Assembly (NCBI GenBank): GCA_032622095.1 | Contig: CP136062.1 | Span: forward strand, 159,646,875-159,710,874 | From: Siphonodentalium dalli | Taxonomy: Eukaryota > Mollusca > Scaphopoda > Gadilida > Siphonodentaliidae | Reading direction: 5' to 3' | Length of the DNA: 64,000 bases | Shown: positions 10,045-20,876 of the stretch, piece by piece | Layout: each line of letters begins with the position of its first letter | Numbering within the stretch: position 1 is the first letter of the stretch | The notes under the pieces: model-generated | Told to the model about the DNA's origin: nothing | Seen by the model: only the letters and a program-made list of their open reading frames with translations | The model's database searches: none | Translations under genes and position numbers: made by a program

Positions 10045-13000
10045 CCGTTATTCAGAGTAGGCAGTTAGATGCAAATTATAGCGGGAAAATCTAGTCAAAT
10101 ATATACAAATGTATATATTGTTGTGAAGCTAAGACATAATGCCACCTTTATAGGTTAAAATTGGAACTCCGCAAGATGGCCGCCAAAATGGCCGCCAGAA
10201 GTTGAAAATACGACGTTTTTCACTAATATCTTCTAGATCAGTTTCTGCTGTTTGGAACTGGTTTAGAAATGTGACTTTATTTTGTATTTTGTTATATTAA
10301 CTGTTCATTGGAGCAATGCAATATGCCATTCTTGGTGTCCTATCCCCTTTTGATCCCTCAAAAAATTGATTTTACAGAACACGGTATAAAATTCACACAC
10401 ACACACCCCCACACACACCCCTGTTTGTATTACATACGTTGTGGGTACATTTCTTTAGAAATTCAAACAATACCGTAGTTGTGAGGACTCCCGTTATTTC
10501 GTAAATATATCCAAACTCGGAGGGTACCTTTAACGAAATAACGGCAATCTTTGTAACGCATGCGTAGTATCATTTCCGCCTAGTGCGGACGAAAAAATAT
10601 CCAAAATTTCAAAAAATAAAAAAGTTCGTCGGCTTAAGAGAAAAAATTGTTAACATTGTGAGGACATTGTTTTACTATATGAATGTCTTCACAGAGTTGG
10701 GTTTACACACTCACCCCCACACACACACAAATCACAATTCGGATTCTAGTCATATATCAATAAGAAATTAGCAGAACTGTGTAATGTAAATGAGGCATAT
10801 CATTACCCATAATTATTCCAACTCATTGGAACAAACATTGTTACTTTGGCTCAAAATGGCTGCCAAAATATGGAAAATGGTAGATATTGCCCCAGCGTAC
10901 CCTGAATCGCTTACAAGTTGTGGTTGATGAATACAATTGGCTTTTCTGCCTACTATACATTGAATACTAACATGTCTGATTCACCATGACTAATTTTTAC
11001 TATTGTTGCCACTGATATTACCAGAAATATTGGATCTTTCTCTCACAAACTTGACATAAATATCGCCAAAAATTTACTTTTTAGGTTTAGACAATTTTTT
11101 TTTCAAGTAAAATGTAACTATCTTTGGTACACAAAGTGTTTATTGTTTTGAATGTGTCACACTAGGGTGTTTATAGACCAAATTACCCAAGATGGCGGCC
11201 AAAATGGCAACGAAATTTGGTAAAAAGTAGATTTGTTTTACATATATCCCGAACATTATTCTCTGTGTTTTCAAAAAAGGTAGCAAATTGTTACTCACTT
11301 GCATTGGTTATTATACATGTTAGTTAATCAACTGACAACTAAATGTTCTATTCTGGTTGTCGCGGTTCCTTGTGGAGCATGACAAATTCATTTCAAAGTT
11401 GCAATATGGAATTTTGCCGAAAACCTCTTTTGGGATTCTGGCCATATTTTTGAAAGGAAATGAGCGGAACTTTGAAACGGAACTGAGATGAACCATAATC
11501 TGGCTATTCTGACCCATTCGGATAAAATTTAATCAACATGGAATAGGTTGGAGGTCAAGATGGCAGCCAGGGGGTTACTTATGGTCATATGGATATGTAT
11601 ACCAGGAGTTAGTGTGCGGTCATGAAAGGTATAGAAGGAGTAACTATATGGTCATGAGTGGGATGTCTATTGTGTGATGTATTGGTATACAAGGAGTGGC
11701 TGTATGGTCATGTATGAGGTGAAAATATATACATGGAGTGACTGTATGGTTGTATGGTTATGTGTACCCAGTACGGGTGTACCCGGTGTGGCTATTTGGA
11801 CATTGATGTGGTATATATGTATAACGAGAGTAGCTACATGGTCATCTGTGTGTTGTTTATGTATATCTGCAGTGACTATGGTCAAAGTGGGATGTACACG
11901 TGTACCTTGTGTGGCTGTATTGCCACATGTGGGTGTACATGGAATGACTGTAGTCATGATTGAAGTGTATATGCATATCTGGAGTATGCTTGATTGTCAT
12001 TGGCGAGCGTTCACGTGGGTATATAGGGATTTCACATATATCCCAAGCATTTTCTGTTGTTCCGAAAAAGTAGCAATGTGCGACTCACTTGGTTTTTAAA
12101 CATGTAAGTTGATCAACTGATAACTAAATATTATATTTTGGTTGTCCGAGTACCTTATGATGTATGCAAATACAGCCATACTTAATGTATACCCGTACAC
12201 ACCACAATTCACCATACAGCCATGAGTTAGAAAACACGCATACCCGGTATACTCCTACACATGACCAATGACCATACAGTCACTCACTGTATACATATTC
12301 ACCACATTTACCATACAGCCATGAGGGTGAATTTGGACACTAATTAAGGTCAAATATAAATAGTGTTAGGCCAATGTAATCTGTTATATATGAGTATATT
12401 ATAAGAGAATGCATTGGCACAAGGTTTTCGCAATATTTCAGGAAGCGCCAGTCATGGAAGGACACTTTTAACTTGGGTATACTCCTACACATGACCCATG
12501 ACCATACAGTCACTCACTGTATACATATTCACCGAATTCATGATCATAAGTCAATCCTTGTATGCCCATGCACTTCACCACTTACCATACGGTCACTCCC
12601 TGTATACCTATTCAAAGCACACATGGCCAAATAGCCATTTAAGATATACATAAACTCCCCAACAATGACAGCAGAGTCACTCCAGGTATACATATGCACC
12701 TCACCAATTACTATATTGCCACTCGCTGTATGTACAAGCCCCTCACACATGACACCGGGTACACCCGACCTATGACCAGATAGTCACACCCTATTCAAAA
12801 CATTCATCCATGACCATACAGTCAATCCTTGTATACACATTCGCCACACCATGGCAAAATAGCCACTCAAGATATACGTATACACCCCAGCCATGACCGT
12901 AGAGTCACTCCATGTATACATATGTACCTCAACAATGGCCATATAGCCCCACGCTTTAAACGCATGCCTCTCATCCATGACCATACATCCACAATTGTGT

Positions 13001-13770
13001 ATACCCGTACACCCTGCACATGATCATACAGCCATGAGTCACCATACAGCCACACCAGATATACTCATCCATCCGACCATGACCATATAGTCACTCCCTG
13101 CATACATATTCACCACTTTCATCATCATACAGTCACACCATGTATACCTATTCACCTCACAATTGGCCATACAGTCACTACCTGTATACCTACACATTCA
13201 CCACACCATAGTCACGTAGCCACTCGATATATACATATACACCCCACCCATGACCATAGTCACTCAATGTATACATATACGCCCCAACAAGGGCATAAGC
13301 CATTCCAGATATATCAATACCCACACACACGGCCACTTATACCTTCCAATACTTGCATATTACACATCACACATGGCAATTCAGCAACTCGCTGTATACT
13401 CATACACGAAATACATGATCATACAGCTACTCTCTGTTTATATATACACCCACCAATGATAAAACATCCACGACATATATACATATACATCCCACCCGCT
13501 ACCACAAGGGCACTCCATTTACACCCAAACGCTCGCCAATAACCATACACACTTCAATCATGACACACAACACACAACAGTCATTCCGTGTACACCTATA
13601 CACATTAGACACTGCCATACAACCACTCCCTGTTTTGATACACCCCATCCATGATCCTACAGAGAACACATGTGTACATATACACGTACCTGTGACAATA
13701 CAGCCACCAAGGTACACGAGTGTATACAAGAGTGGTGACACATTCCTTCCAGATCTCGATATAAGCATCC
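10045..13770. mobile_element. Partial copy of the large foldback element
   Basis: 10045-11580 matches, with divergence, the left arm of the 22155-28095 element: 'aattatagcgggaaaatct', 'caagatggccgccaaaatgg', 'caagatggcggccaaaatgg', and the 'gaactgagatgaaccata' block. It continues into the same core of short tandem repeats with 'gtatacatggagtgactgta'. The outermost ~700 bp of the left arm and the whole right arm are missing, so this is a truncated relative. It ends about 140 bp downstream of the fucosyltransferase stop codon. Confidence 0.7.
11570..13760. repeat. Degenerate minisatellite that reverses orientation
   Basis: Units of about 40-50 bp built on 'gtatacatggagtgactgtatggtcat'-type words. 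From about 11570 to 12010 they run in one orientation; from about 12160 to 13750 they are the reverse complement ('catgaccatacagtcactcc', 'tgtatacatattcacc'). The change lies in a ~150-bp non-repetitive bridge near 12010-12160. The many open frames here have Cys/Trp/Tyr-rich repetitive products and are not genes. Confidence 0.75.
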
Positions 13771-13859
13771 GCGAAATTAGTTCTAATTATACCAGAGAGC
13801 TTTGCCTAATAGGTCAAAGGTCGAGGAGTCCAGATTGGATAACGTCTAAAAAATAATAT

Positions 13860-13865
13860 TTTAAT
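13860..13865 (-). promoter_or_regulatory. Candidate poly(A) signal ATTAAA
   Basis: On the minus strand ATTAAA lies about 45 nt past the TGA stop of the fucosyltransferase gene, in AT-rich sequence. It is the common variant of AATAAA; no canonical AATAAA is nearer. Position and strand fit, but this is inferred only from the motif. Confidence 0.4.
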
Positions 13866-13908
13866 GATATTAACAATATATAATTTTCTTTTAAAATAAA
13901 ATGATAAG

Positions 13909-14952
13909 TCACATCTCAATCCATTGTGGTGGGTAATAGTCAATTTTGTTAAACAGGGTCGCTAGTTTCGTCCGCGGCGTGGGGTAATTACCGTAATATA
14001 CCACATCTCCGCCAGTTAAATAACCAATCCACCAACCGAATGATCCAACAGTCATGACCGTGTGGTTGCACATTGTTAGAATTGCCATATCCACTTGTGG
14101 TGAATTTCCTTTTTGTACATGAACAACCCCTGTCCCATTCACGTGCTCTTTCGCCCACTTTAGGTCGTCCGAGGCAACGACGAAAATTACGTCACCATAC
14201 TTCTTTCTCATGAGCGCCGTTGCCTTGGTGACATAGTCCTCACCGGGTGACGTGTATCCATATTTCACGTATACTTTATTATCTACCATATCACCTCGTC
14301 GAACGTGAACGCCAACGAACGTTAAATTCCTCTGAGCATGCGCAGACTCTCCTGATACGTTACTGCGCACGCCAGACTTTGTGAGTTCTGAAAACTGTGA
14401 AGCGGCATTCTTTTTAATTTCGCCATTGAAGCGGAATTCTGACTTTATTTGTTCCTTCACAACTTCCAAATATTTCCACGATTGAAAGAAACCATTGAGG
14501 AAAACGTTTTGCGTCGATCCAAGAGCAGTAACTCTATTGTCGTAAAACATAGGCAGTCGTTCTCCAAATCGTTTACAATTCTTCTTGGAACAGAAGTTTC
14601 CCGTAAAAACGTTCGCAGATATGTTGAAATACTTTTTCAGTACCAGTCCGTTAGTCACGACTGGGTTGAGGTTATTGAGTTTAGCTATAGCCACGAGCGA
14701 AGCATATTTGAACATAATGTTGGCAAAGCGTCCCTCGATGTTGATGGATATATCATGGTTGGGCCTCGGGCGGCTCGTCACGACCACAGACTTGTTCGTC
14801 ATATCATGGTCGGGCCTTGTGTCGTTCGTCACGACCACAGACTTGTTCGTCATATCATGGTCGGTTCTCGTGCGGCCCGTCACGGCCACAGACTTTTTCG
14901 TCACTTTAACGGGAGGATCTGTGTTGTGGTTTTCTCCCACTGTTGAATAGCC
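13909..14952 (-). CDS. GT11 alpha-1,2-fucosyltransferase-like gene, exon 3 (stem end and catalytic domain)
   Basis: Family GT11 enzymes transfer L-fucose from GDP-fucose to terminal galactose in alpha-1,2 linkage in the Golgi lumen. The predicted protein is 430 residues; this exon codes for 84-430. The stem holds three 17-residue repeats (103-153). The catalytic domain starts at EGRFANIMFKYASLVAIAKL (about 156-175), equivalent to the GGRFGNQM region of FUT1/2. It then shows GVHVRRGDMV (297-306, the HxRRGD nucleotide-sugar motif) and MCNHTVMTVGSFGWW followed by IGYLTGGD (377-399), the most diagnostic GT11 block. Several N-glycosylation sequons (NVS, NLT, NGT, NHT) are present, and it ends YYPPQWIEM-stop. 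Acceptor choice: 'attaaag' before GGC at 14952 keeps phase 0 with the exon 2 donor. An alternative acceptor, caacag at 14940, would need phase 1 and the weaker donor GTAGGC. No frameshift or stop interrupts it, so the gene looks functional. Acceptor specificity (H antigen-type or other) cannot be read from sequence. Confidence 0.88.
   Translation of the reverse strand, partial: GYSTVGENHNTDPPVKVTKKSVAVTGRTRTDHDMTNKSVVVTNDTRPDHDMTNKSVVVTSRPRPNHDISINIEGRFANIMFKYASLVAIAKLNNLNPVVTNGLVLKKYFNISANVFTGNFCSKKNCKRFGERLPMFYDNRVTALGSTQNVFLNGFFQSWKYLEVVKEQIKSEFRFNGEIKKNAASQFSELTKSGVRSNVSGESAHAQRNLTFVGVHVRRGDMVDNKVYVKYGYTSPGEDYVTKATALMRKKYGDVIFVVASDDLKWAKEHVNGTGVVHVQKGNSPQVDMAILTMCNHTVMTVGSFGWWIGYLTGGDVVYYGNYPTPRTKLATLFNKIDYYPPQWIEM
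14743..14895 (-). repeat. In-frame 51-bp tandem repeat in the fucosyltransferase stem
   Basis: Three units of 17 codons encode KSVAVTGRTRTDHDMTN, KSVVVTNDTRPDHDMTN and a third ending NHDIS. The repeat length is a multiple of three, so copy number can change without breaking the frame. The repeat sits between the signal anchor and the first catalytic motif, where length is usually free to vary. Typical vertebrate FUT1/FUT2 stems lack it. Confidence 0.85.
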
Positions 14953-14999
14953 CTTTAATAAAATAGATGTAGATTATGTCAACAACACATTGGCATTAA

Positions 15000-15185
15000 C
15001 CTTTTTTATGCTAAATGGATTATCCCACTCAGTTATAATAGAATATATTGAAATGGTCTATTATTCATTTCGAGGGGTGTTCAGGTAACAAAAGCAGACG
15101 ACAGACAAACAAAGATAAGGTAAATGCAGAAGGATTCATATTCATTGAACGACCTTGAATATTATGTTGTATCTGAACATGTCCT
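15000..15185. repeat. Diverged segment repeated at about 15820-15990
   Basis: The order 'gctaaatggattatcccac', 'tcagttataatag', 'aaatggtctattattcattt', 'ggtaacaaaagcagacgaca' recurs as 'actaaatggattctcccagt', 'tcagttaaaaag', 'ggcctattattgatttgc', 'ggtaatataagcagacgtca'. This is an old ~820-bp-spaced duplication inside the fucosyltransferase second intron, each copy followed by minisatellite-like units. Confidence 0.6.
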
Positions 15186-15403
15186 AAGGGAACTACTCGT
15201 CACTGAGTATTTATAATATAGAAGCCCGAAAGGGTTAACTGTCTGACATATTGAAATGATCACAAGTGCCCCAAATATATACATTGGCAAGCCTAAGGGA
15301 ACTACTCGTCACTGAGTATTTATAATATAGAAGCCCGAAAGGGTTAACTGTCTGACATATTGAAATGATCACAAGTGCCCCAAATATATACATTGGCAAG
15401 CCT
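15186..15403 (+). repeat. 109-bp direct tandem duplication
   Basis: Two identical 109-bp units (15186-15294 and 15295-15403) start AAGGGAACTACTCGTCACTG. The unit is itself related to the intron minisatellite (it contains 'tatagaagcccgaaagggtt', compare 'tatagaaagggttaaac'). Each unit ends with CAAGCCT, which is the first seven bases of the MITE at 15397, so the duplication happened after that MITE inserted. Confidence 0.85.
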
Positions 15404-15642
15404 TGAAATAGGGTGTCTGTCATTTGCAGAATGAGGTCCCCAGAGGGTGAATTTAGTGATGCTACCCCGCATAGCGGGCTAGCATCACCAAATTTACCCT
15501 CTGTGGACCTCATTCTGCTTACACCTCATCAGAATGAGGTTCCCAGAGGGTGAATTTGGTGATGCTATGCGGGGTAGCATCACTAAATTCACCCTCTGGG
15601 AACCTCATTCTGCAAATGACAGGCACAATATTTCAAGGCTTG
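15397..15642. mobile_element. hAT-like MITE made of two nested hairpins
   Basis: 246 bp with 14-bp terminal inverted repeats (CAAGCCTTGAAATA / TATTTCAAGGCTTG) and a perfect 8-bp target duplication TACATTGG at 15389-15396 and 15643-15650. Eight-base duplications are typical of hAT transposition. Each half is also a hairpin: 'agaatgaggtccccagaggg' pairs within the left half around a GCATAGC loop, and again within the right half. No coding capacity. It lies in the fucosyltransferase second intron. Confidence 0.85.
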
Positions 15643-15984
15643 TACATTGGCCCATAACTCCCAAGAAAGGTGTCCGAATATTATGAAAGATCATTTTTAC
15701 GAAACTTATTATACTTTTTTTATTTAGTTTCTAGTATATAAAATAAGCAGGTGAATGATGACGTCATATAATTTTTTTTTTAGGACGACGGATAATTCCT
15801 TGGAGGTTAACCATTCGATACTAAATGGATTCTCCCAGTCAGTTAAAAAGTCGGAATGGCCTATTATTGATTTGCAATGATGTACAGGTAATATAAGCAG
15901 ACGTCAGATAACTAAAAGTACAGAATGCGTCCTGTTTATTGAGGGAAATGTTTCAATAATAAGTTCAACAAACGACCTATTTGT

Positions 15985-18870
15985 TGAACGTATTATCTGA
16001 ACATTTCATGGGATAACTACTCATTAATGATGCTTTCGTTTAGAACGAGATAAACTTATTATCTGAACATTTCCTATGGGGTAACTACTATCAATGATGC
16101 TTTAGTGTAGAAAGGATTAAACTTATTATCTGAACATTTCCTATGGGATAACTACTCATCAATGATGCTTTAGTATAGAAAGTGTTAAACTTATTATCTG
16201 AACATTTTCTATTGGATAACTACTATCAATGATGCTTTAGTGTAGAAAGGATTAAACGTATTATCTGAACATTTCCTATGGGATAACTACTCATCAATGA
16301 TGCTTTAGTATAGAAAGGGTTAAACTTATAATCTGAACATTTCATGGGATAACTACTATCAATGATGCTTTAGTATAGAAAGGGTTAAACTTATTATCTG
16401 AACATTTCATGGGATAACTACTATCAATGATGCGTTAGTATAGAAAGTGTTAAACTTATTATCTGAACATTTCCTATGGGATAACTACTCATCAATGATG
16501 CTTTAGAATAGAGAGGGTTAAACTTTTTATCTGAACATTTCCTATGGGATAACTACTCATCAATGATGCTTTAGTATAGAGAGGGTAAACTTATTATCTG
16601 AACATTTCCTATGGGATAACTACTCATCAATGATGCTTTTGTATAGAAAGGGGTAAACTTATTATCTGAACATTTCCTAAGGGATAACTACTCATCAATG
16701 ATGCTTTAGTATAGAAAGGATTAAACTTATTATCTGAACATTTCCTATGGGATAACTACTCAGCAATGATGCTTTAGTATAGAAAGGGTTAAACTTATTA
16801 TCTGAACATTTCCTAAGGGATAACTACTCATCAATGATGATTTAGTATAGAAAGGATTAAACTTATTATCTGAACATTTCCTATGGGATAACTACTCAGT
16901 AATGGTGCTTTAGTATAGAAAGGGCTAAACTTATTATCTAAACATTCCGTATGGGATAACTACTCATCAATGATGCTTTAATATAGAAAGGTTAAACTTA
17001 TCTGAACATTTCCTATGGGATAACTACTCATCAATGATGATTTAGTATAGAAAGGGTTAAACTTATTATCTGAACATTTCCTATGGGATAACTACTCATC
17101 AATGATGTTTTAGTATAGAAAGGGTTAAACTTATTATCTGAACAGTTTATATGGGATAAATACTCATCAATGATGCTTTAGTATAGAAAGGGTTAAACTT
17201 ATTATCTGAACATTTCATATGGGATAACTACTCATCAATGATGCTTTAGTATAAAAAGGGTTAAACTTGTCATCTGAACATTTCCTATGGGAAAACTACT
17301 CATCAATGAGTGTTTAGTATGGAAAGGGTTAAACTTATCTGAACAGTTCCTATTGGATAACTACCCATCAATGATGCTTTAGTATAGAAAGGGTTAAACT
17401 TATCTGAACAGTTCATATTGGATAACTACTCATCAATGATGCTTCAGTATAGAAAGGGTTAAACTTATTATCTGACCAGTTCCTATTGGATAATAACTCA
17501 TCAACGATGCTTTAGTGTGGAAAGGGTTAAACTTATTATCTGAACAGTTCCTATTGGATAACTACTAATCAATGATGCTTTAGTATAGAAAGGGTTAAAC
17601 TTATCTGAACAGTTTATATTGGATAACTACTCATCAATGATGCTTTAATGTAGAAAGGGTTAAACTTATTATCTGAACATTTCATAAGGGGTAACTACTC
17701 AGCAATGGTGCTTTAGTATAGAAAGGGTTAAACTTATTATCTAGACATTCCATATGGGATAACTACTCATCAATGATGCTTTATTATAGAAAGGGTTAAA
17801 CATATCTGAACATTTCCTGTGGGATAACTACTCATCAATGATGATTTAGTATAGACAGGTTTAAACTTATTATCTGAACAGTTCCGATGGGATAAATATT
17901 CATCAATGATGTTTTAGTATAGAAAGGGTTAAACTTATTATCTGAACAGTTCCTATGGGATAACTACTCATCAATAAAGCTTTAGTGTAGAAAGGGTTAA
18001 ACTTATTATCTGAACAGTTCCTATTGGATAACTACCCATCAATGATGCTTTAGTATAGAAAGGGTTAAACTTATCTGAACAGTTCCTATTGGATAACTAC
18101 TCATCAATGATGCTTTAGTATAGAAAGGGTTAAACTTATTATCTGAACATTTCCTATGGGATAACTACTCATCAATAAAGCTTTAGTGTAGAAAGGGTTA
18201 AACTTATTATCTGAACAGTTCCTATTGGATAATAAATCATCAACGATGCTTTAGTGTGGAAAGGGTTAAACTTATTATCTGAACAGTTCATATTGGATAA
18301 CTACTAATCAATTATGCTTTAGTATAGAAAGGGTTAAACTTATCTGAACAGTTTCTATTGGATAACTACTCATCAATGATGCTTTAGTATAGAAAGGATT
18401 AAACTTATTATCTAGACATTCCATATGGGATAACTACTCATCAATGATGCTTTAATATAGAAAGGGTTAAACATATCTGAACATTTCCTGTGGGATAACT
18501 ACTCATCAATGATGATTTAGTATAGACAGGTTTAAACTTATTATCTGAACAGTTCCGATGGGATAAATATTCATCAATGATGTTTTAGTATAGAAAGGGT
18601 TAAACTTATTATCTGAACAGTTCATATGGGATAACTACTCATCAATAAAGCTTTAGTGTAGAAAGGGTTAAACTTATTATCTAAACAGTTCCTATGGGAT
18701 AACTACTCATCAATGATGCTTTAGTATAGAAAGTGTTAAACTTATTATCTGAACAGTTCCTATTGGATAACTACTCATCAATGATGCTTTGGTGTAGAAA
18801 GGGTTAAACTTATCTGAACAGTTCCTATTGGATAACTACTCATCAATGATGCTTTATTGTAGAAAGGGGT
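15985..18870 (+). repeat. ~67-bp minisatellite filling the fucosyltransferase second intron
   Basis: About 43 copies of a unit of about 61-68 bp: 'cttattatctgaacatttcc', 'tatgggataactactcatca', 'atgatgctttagtatagaaa', 'gggttaaa'. Length variants lack 'ttat' or part of the last block. A higher-order repeat is visible: the marker 'ctagacattccatatgg' at 17741 recurs at 18412, a shift of 671 bp (about ten units), followed by the same run of variant units. The array stops about 12 bp from the exon 2 splice donor. Confidence 0.95.
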
Positions 18871-18882
18871 AAGCCTACAAAC

Positions 18883-19106
18883 CTTAATTTTCACAGTATG
18901 ATCTTCCTTCACTTTCGGAGAACTTTGGTAAGTGGGTGACGTAGCGTTGGTCTTTAAGTTCTTCTTAACTGTATTTCCGACGTAGTCGAACTTTGAAGTT
19001 TTTAATATGGCTCTTACGCCATTATTCCTAGGCATATATATCTTGGAAACATAGAGGGCGCTGCTAATGAAGGTTCCCACTAAGATGCACGAACACAATA
19101 AACGCC
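18883..19106 (-). CDS. GT11 fucosyltransferase-like gene, exon 2 (signal anchor and stem)
   Basis: Acceptor ttttcag ends at 19107, and donor AAG/GTTTGT begins at 18882. The exon reads (G)RLLCSCILVGTFISSALYV then SKIYMPRNNGVRAILK, residues 9-83 of the predicted protein. Residues 11-28 are an uncharged stretch between Arg10 and Lys30, as expected for a type II Golgi signal anchor with a short cytosolic tail. A Lys/Thr/Ser-rich stem follows, with one sequon (NAT). The exon is 224 nt long: it enters in phase 1 and leaves in phase 0, matching exon 1's donor and exon 3's acceptor. No initiator ATG precedes the anchor inside the exon, which is why exon 1 is needed. Confidence 0.75.
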
Positions 19107-19211
19107 CTGAAAATTAACAATAGGGAGGTTTTAATTGAAAGTATAGGCACTGTTCAGACGTTACGTGCGTTGTGTTGAAATTGGATTACAGACAATAACA
19201 CTAAGGTGTAC

Positions 19212-19236
19212 CTGAAGACGGTCGCGATGCGTCCAT
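19212..19236 (-). CDS. GT11 fucosyltransferase-like gene, exon 1 (start codon and cytosolic tail)
   Basis: Minus-strand ATG at 19236-19234 opens MDASRPSS plus one base of a Gly codon, then donor TCAG/GTACAC at 19211. The leftover G joins the GG that starts exon 2 to give GGG, so the phase is right. The intron between them is only 105 bp (19107-19211) and ends in a good polypyrimidine acceptor. A nine-residue tail before the anchor is normal for FUT1/FUT2-type proteins. The exon is short, so chance is not excluded; the exact phase match supports it. The promoter and 5' UTR were not identified. Confidence 0.6.
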
Positions 19237-19539
19237 TACGTTGTATCTGTTGTCTCAATAACGGAAAATTGTAGATCAACAAAGATTTTAACCGCGAACT
19301 ACGACCCAAATAAACCACTTTATTATGCATTGATAGACAAATAATTTACCCCATTTTCAGAATGATTTGTATTGTTTTTAGAAAAGGTATTCTTGGAATC
19401 GAAATTTGTACAAATATTGTAGGAGGGACACATATCAGAGTATTTTCGGACATGTCAAAACAATACTGTAGAAATTGTGACTATGGCCCGGAAGAGATGT
19501 ACCATCTTTAGAGGAATAAGACTTTGTATTGTATTGTGA

Positions 19540-19633
19540 AAAATTATAAAAGTCAGTAAAACATCATCATAGACAGGTAGAGCTAAAAAATTATAAAAGT
19601 CAGTAAAACATCATCATAGACAGGTAGAGCTAA
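19540..19633 (+). repeat. ~47-bp direct tandem duplication
   Basis: Two copies of 'aaattataaaagtcagtaaa' 'acatcatcatagacaggtag' 'agcta' lie side by side, about 300 bp upstream of the fucosyltransferase start codon. No function can be assigned. Confidence 0.8.
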
Positions 19634-19724
19634 AACATTATGGAACATAAAGAACGTGGAGACATTACATGTCGTCCTTATATTTAACATTCATAACTCT
19701 CCAATTACGAAACTTCACGTATTT

Positions 19725-20262
19725 AAAACATTGTTACTATGTAAACATTACTGTTACATTGTCAGCCATATTATCAACAAACATTGTTACTATGTAAACA
19801 TTACTCTTATATTGTCAGCCATATTATCAACAAACATTGTTACTATTTAAACATTACTGTTACATTGTCAGCCATATTATCATCAAACATTGTTACTATG
19901 CAAACATTACTGTTACATTGTCAGCCATATTAACAACAAACAGTGTTACTATGTAAACATTACTCTTATATTGTCAGCCATATTATCAACAAACATTGTT
20001 ACTGTGTAAACATTACTGTTACATTGTCAGCCATATTAACAACAAACATTGTTACTATGTAAACATTACTGTTATATTGTCAGCCATATTAACAACAAAC
20101 ATTGTTACTATGTAAACATTACTCTTATATTGTCAGCCATATTATCAACAAACATTGTTACTATCTAAACATTACTGTTACATTGTCAGCCATATTAACA
20201 ACAAACATTGTTAATATGTAAACAGTACTGTTACATTGTCAGCCATATTAACAACAAACATT
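19725..20262 (+). repeat. ~53-bp minisatellite
   Basis: About ten copies of 'acattgttactatgtaaaca' 'ttactgttacattgtcagcc' 'atattaacaacaa'. Two variants (ttactgttacat and ttactcttatat) roughly alternate, suggesting duplication of dimers. It lies about 500-1000 bp upstream of the fucosyltransferase start. Confidence 0.9.
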
Positions 20263-20483
20263 GCCGATCCCAATTGCAGTTTATAAACTGTTTTTTTTTT
20301 CTTTTCTGAAAATATATTTTACGCTCTAAACTATTTGCATTGCTCATTATCTGTTCTAATGCATCAAGATTTGATCGAGCTTGACATGGCTTGCGCTATA
20401 ACGTAAAACAAAATGATATGAAGATGCTTTAGGGGGTGAATTTCATTTTATTCTTATCCACCCATGCTTGAATCAACAGAGAT

Positions 20484-20876
20484 TTAATGGTACACAATCC
20501 GATTCGATGGTCCCCATATCGTCAGATTCCAACAACAAGACCATTGAAATGGCGTTTCAATTACCAGAATCGATTAATTGCCCAAAAATAATGCTAACCA
20601 CCGTCAACTGTTGTATAAAATTACACAAAAAGTGTTATATATATCAACATTTTATTCAACGCAATTTGGTATCGAGAGTATGAGGTCGGCATTCGCCGAA
20701 TATTTGCCAGGCCGCCAAACAATCGAGGTGGTGAAAAAATAACAGATTTCAAAACTCGAAATCTGATAACTCTGGACTTTGATGGATGGGTTCCTCGACT
20801 CAAATCTAATTTTGTTTACCCCCGAAGCCGAAGAAATAGTAATTGAGGGGCGTTAAATCGGATTATGCATCTTTAA
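20484..20876 (+). mobile_element. ~400-bp MITE, copy 2
   Basis: Same family as 8145-8573: starts 'ttaatggtacacaatccgat', contains 'attgcccaaaaataatgcta' and ends 'aatcggattatgcatctttaa'. Confidence 0.7.

Noticed and set aside
11667-13856. Several frames of 60-140 codons on both strands
   Set aside because: Overlapping frames in degenerate minisatellite units on both strands; low-complexity Tyr/Cys/Trp- or His/Thr-rich products.
14449-14950. Plus-strand frames of 121 and 165 codons
   Set aside because: Antisense shadows of the fucosyltransferase third exon.
15985-18870. CRISPR-like array of regular repeats
   Set aside because: Units are contiguous and homologous along their whole length with no unique spacers, and the host is eukaryotic; it is a minisatellite.
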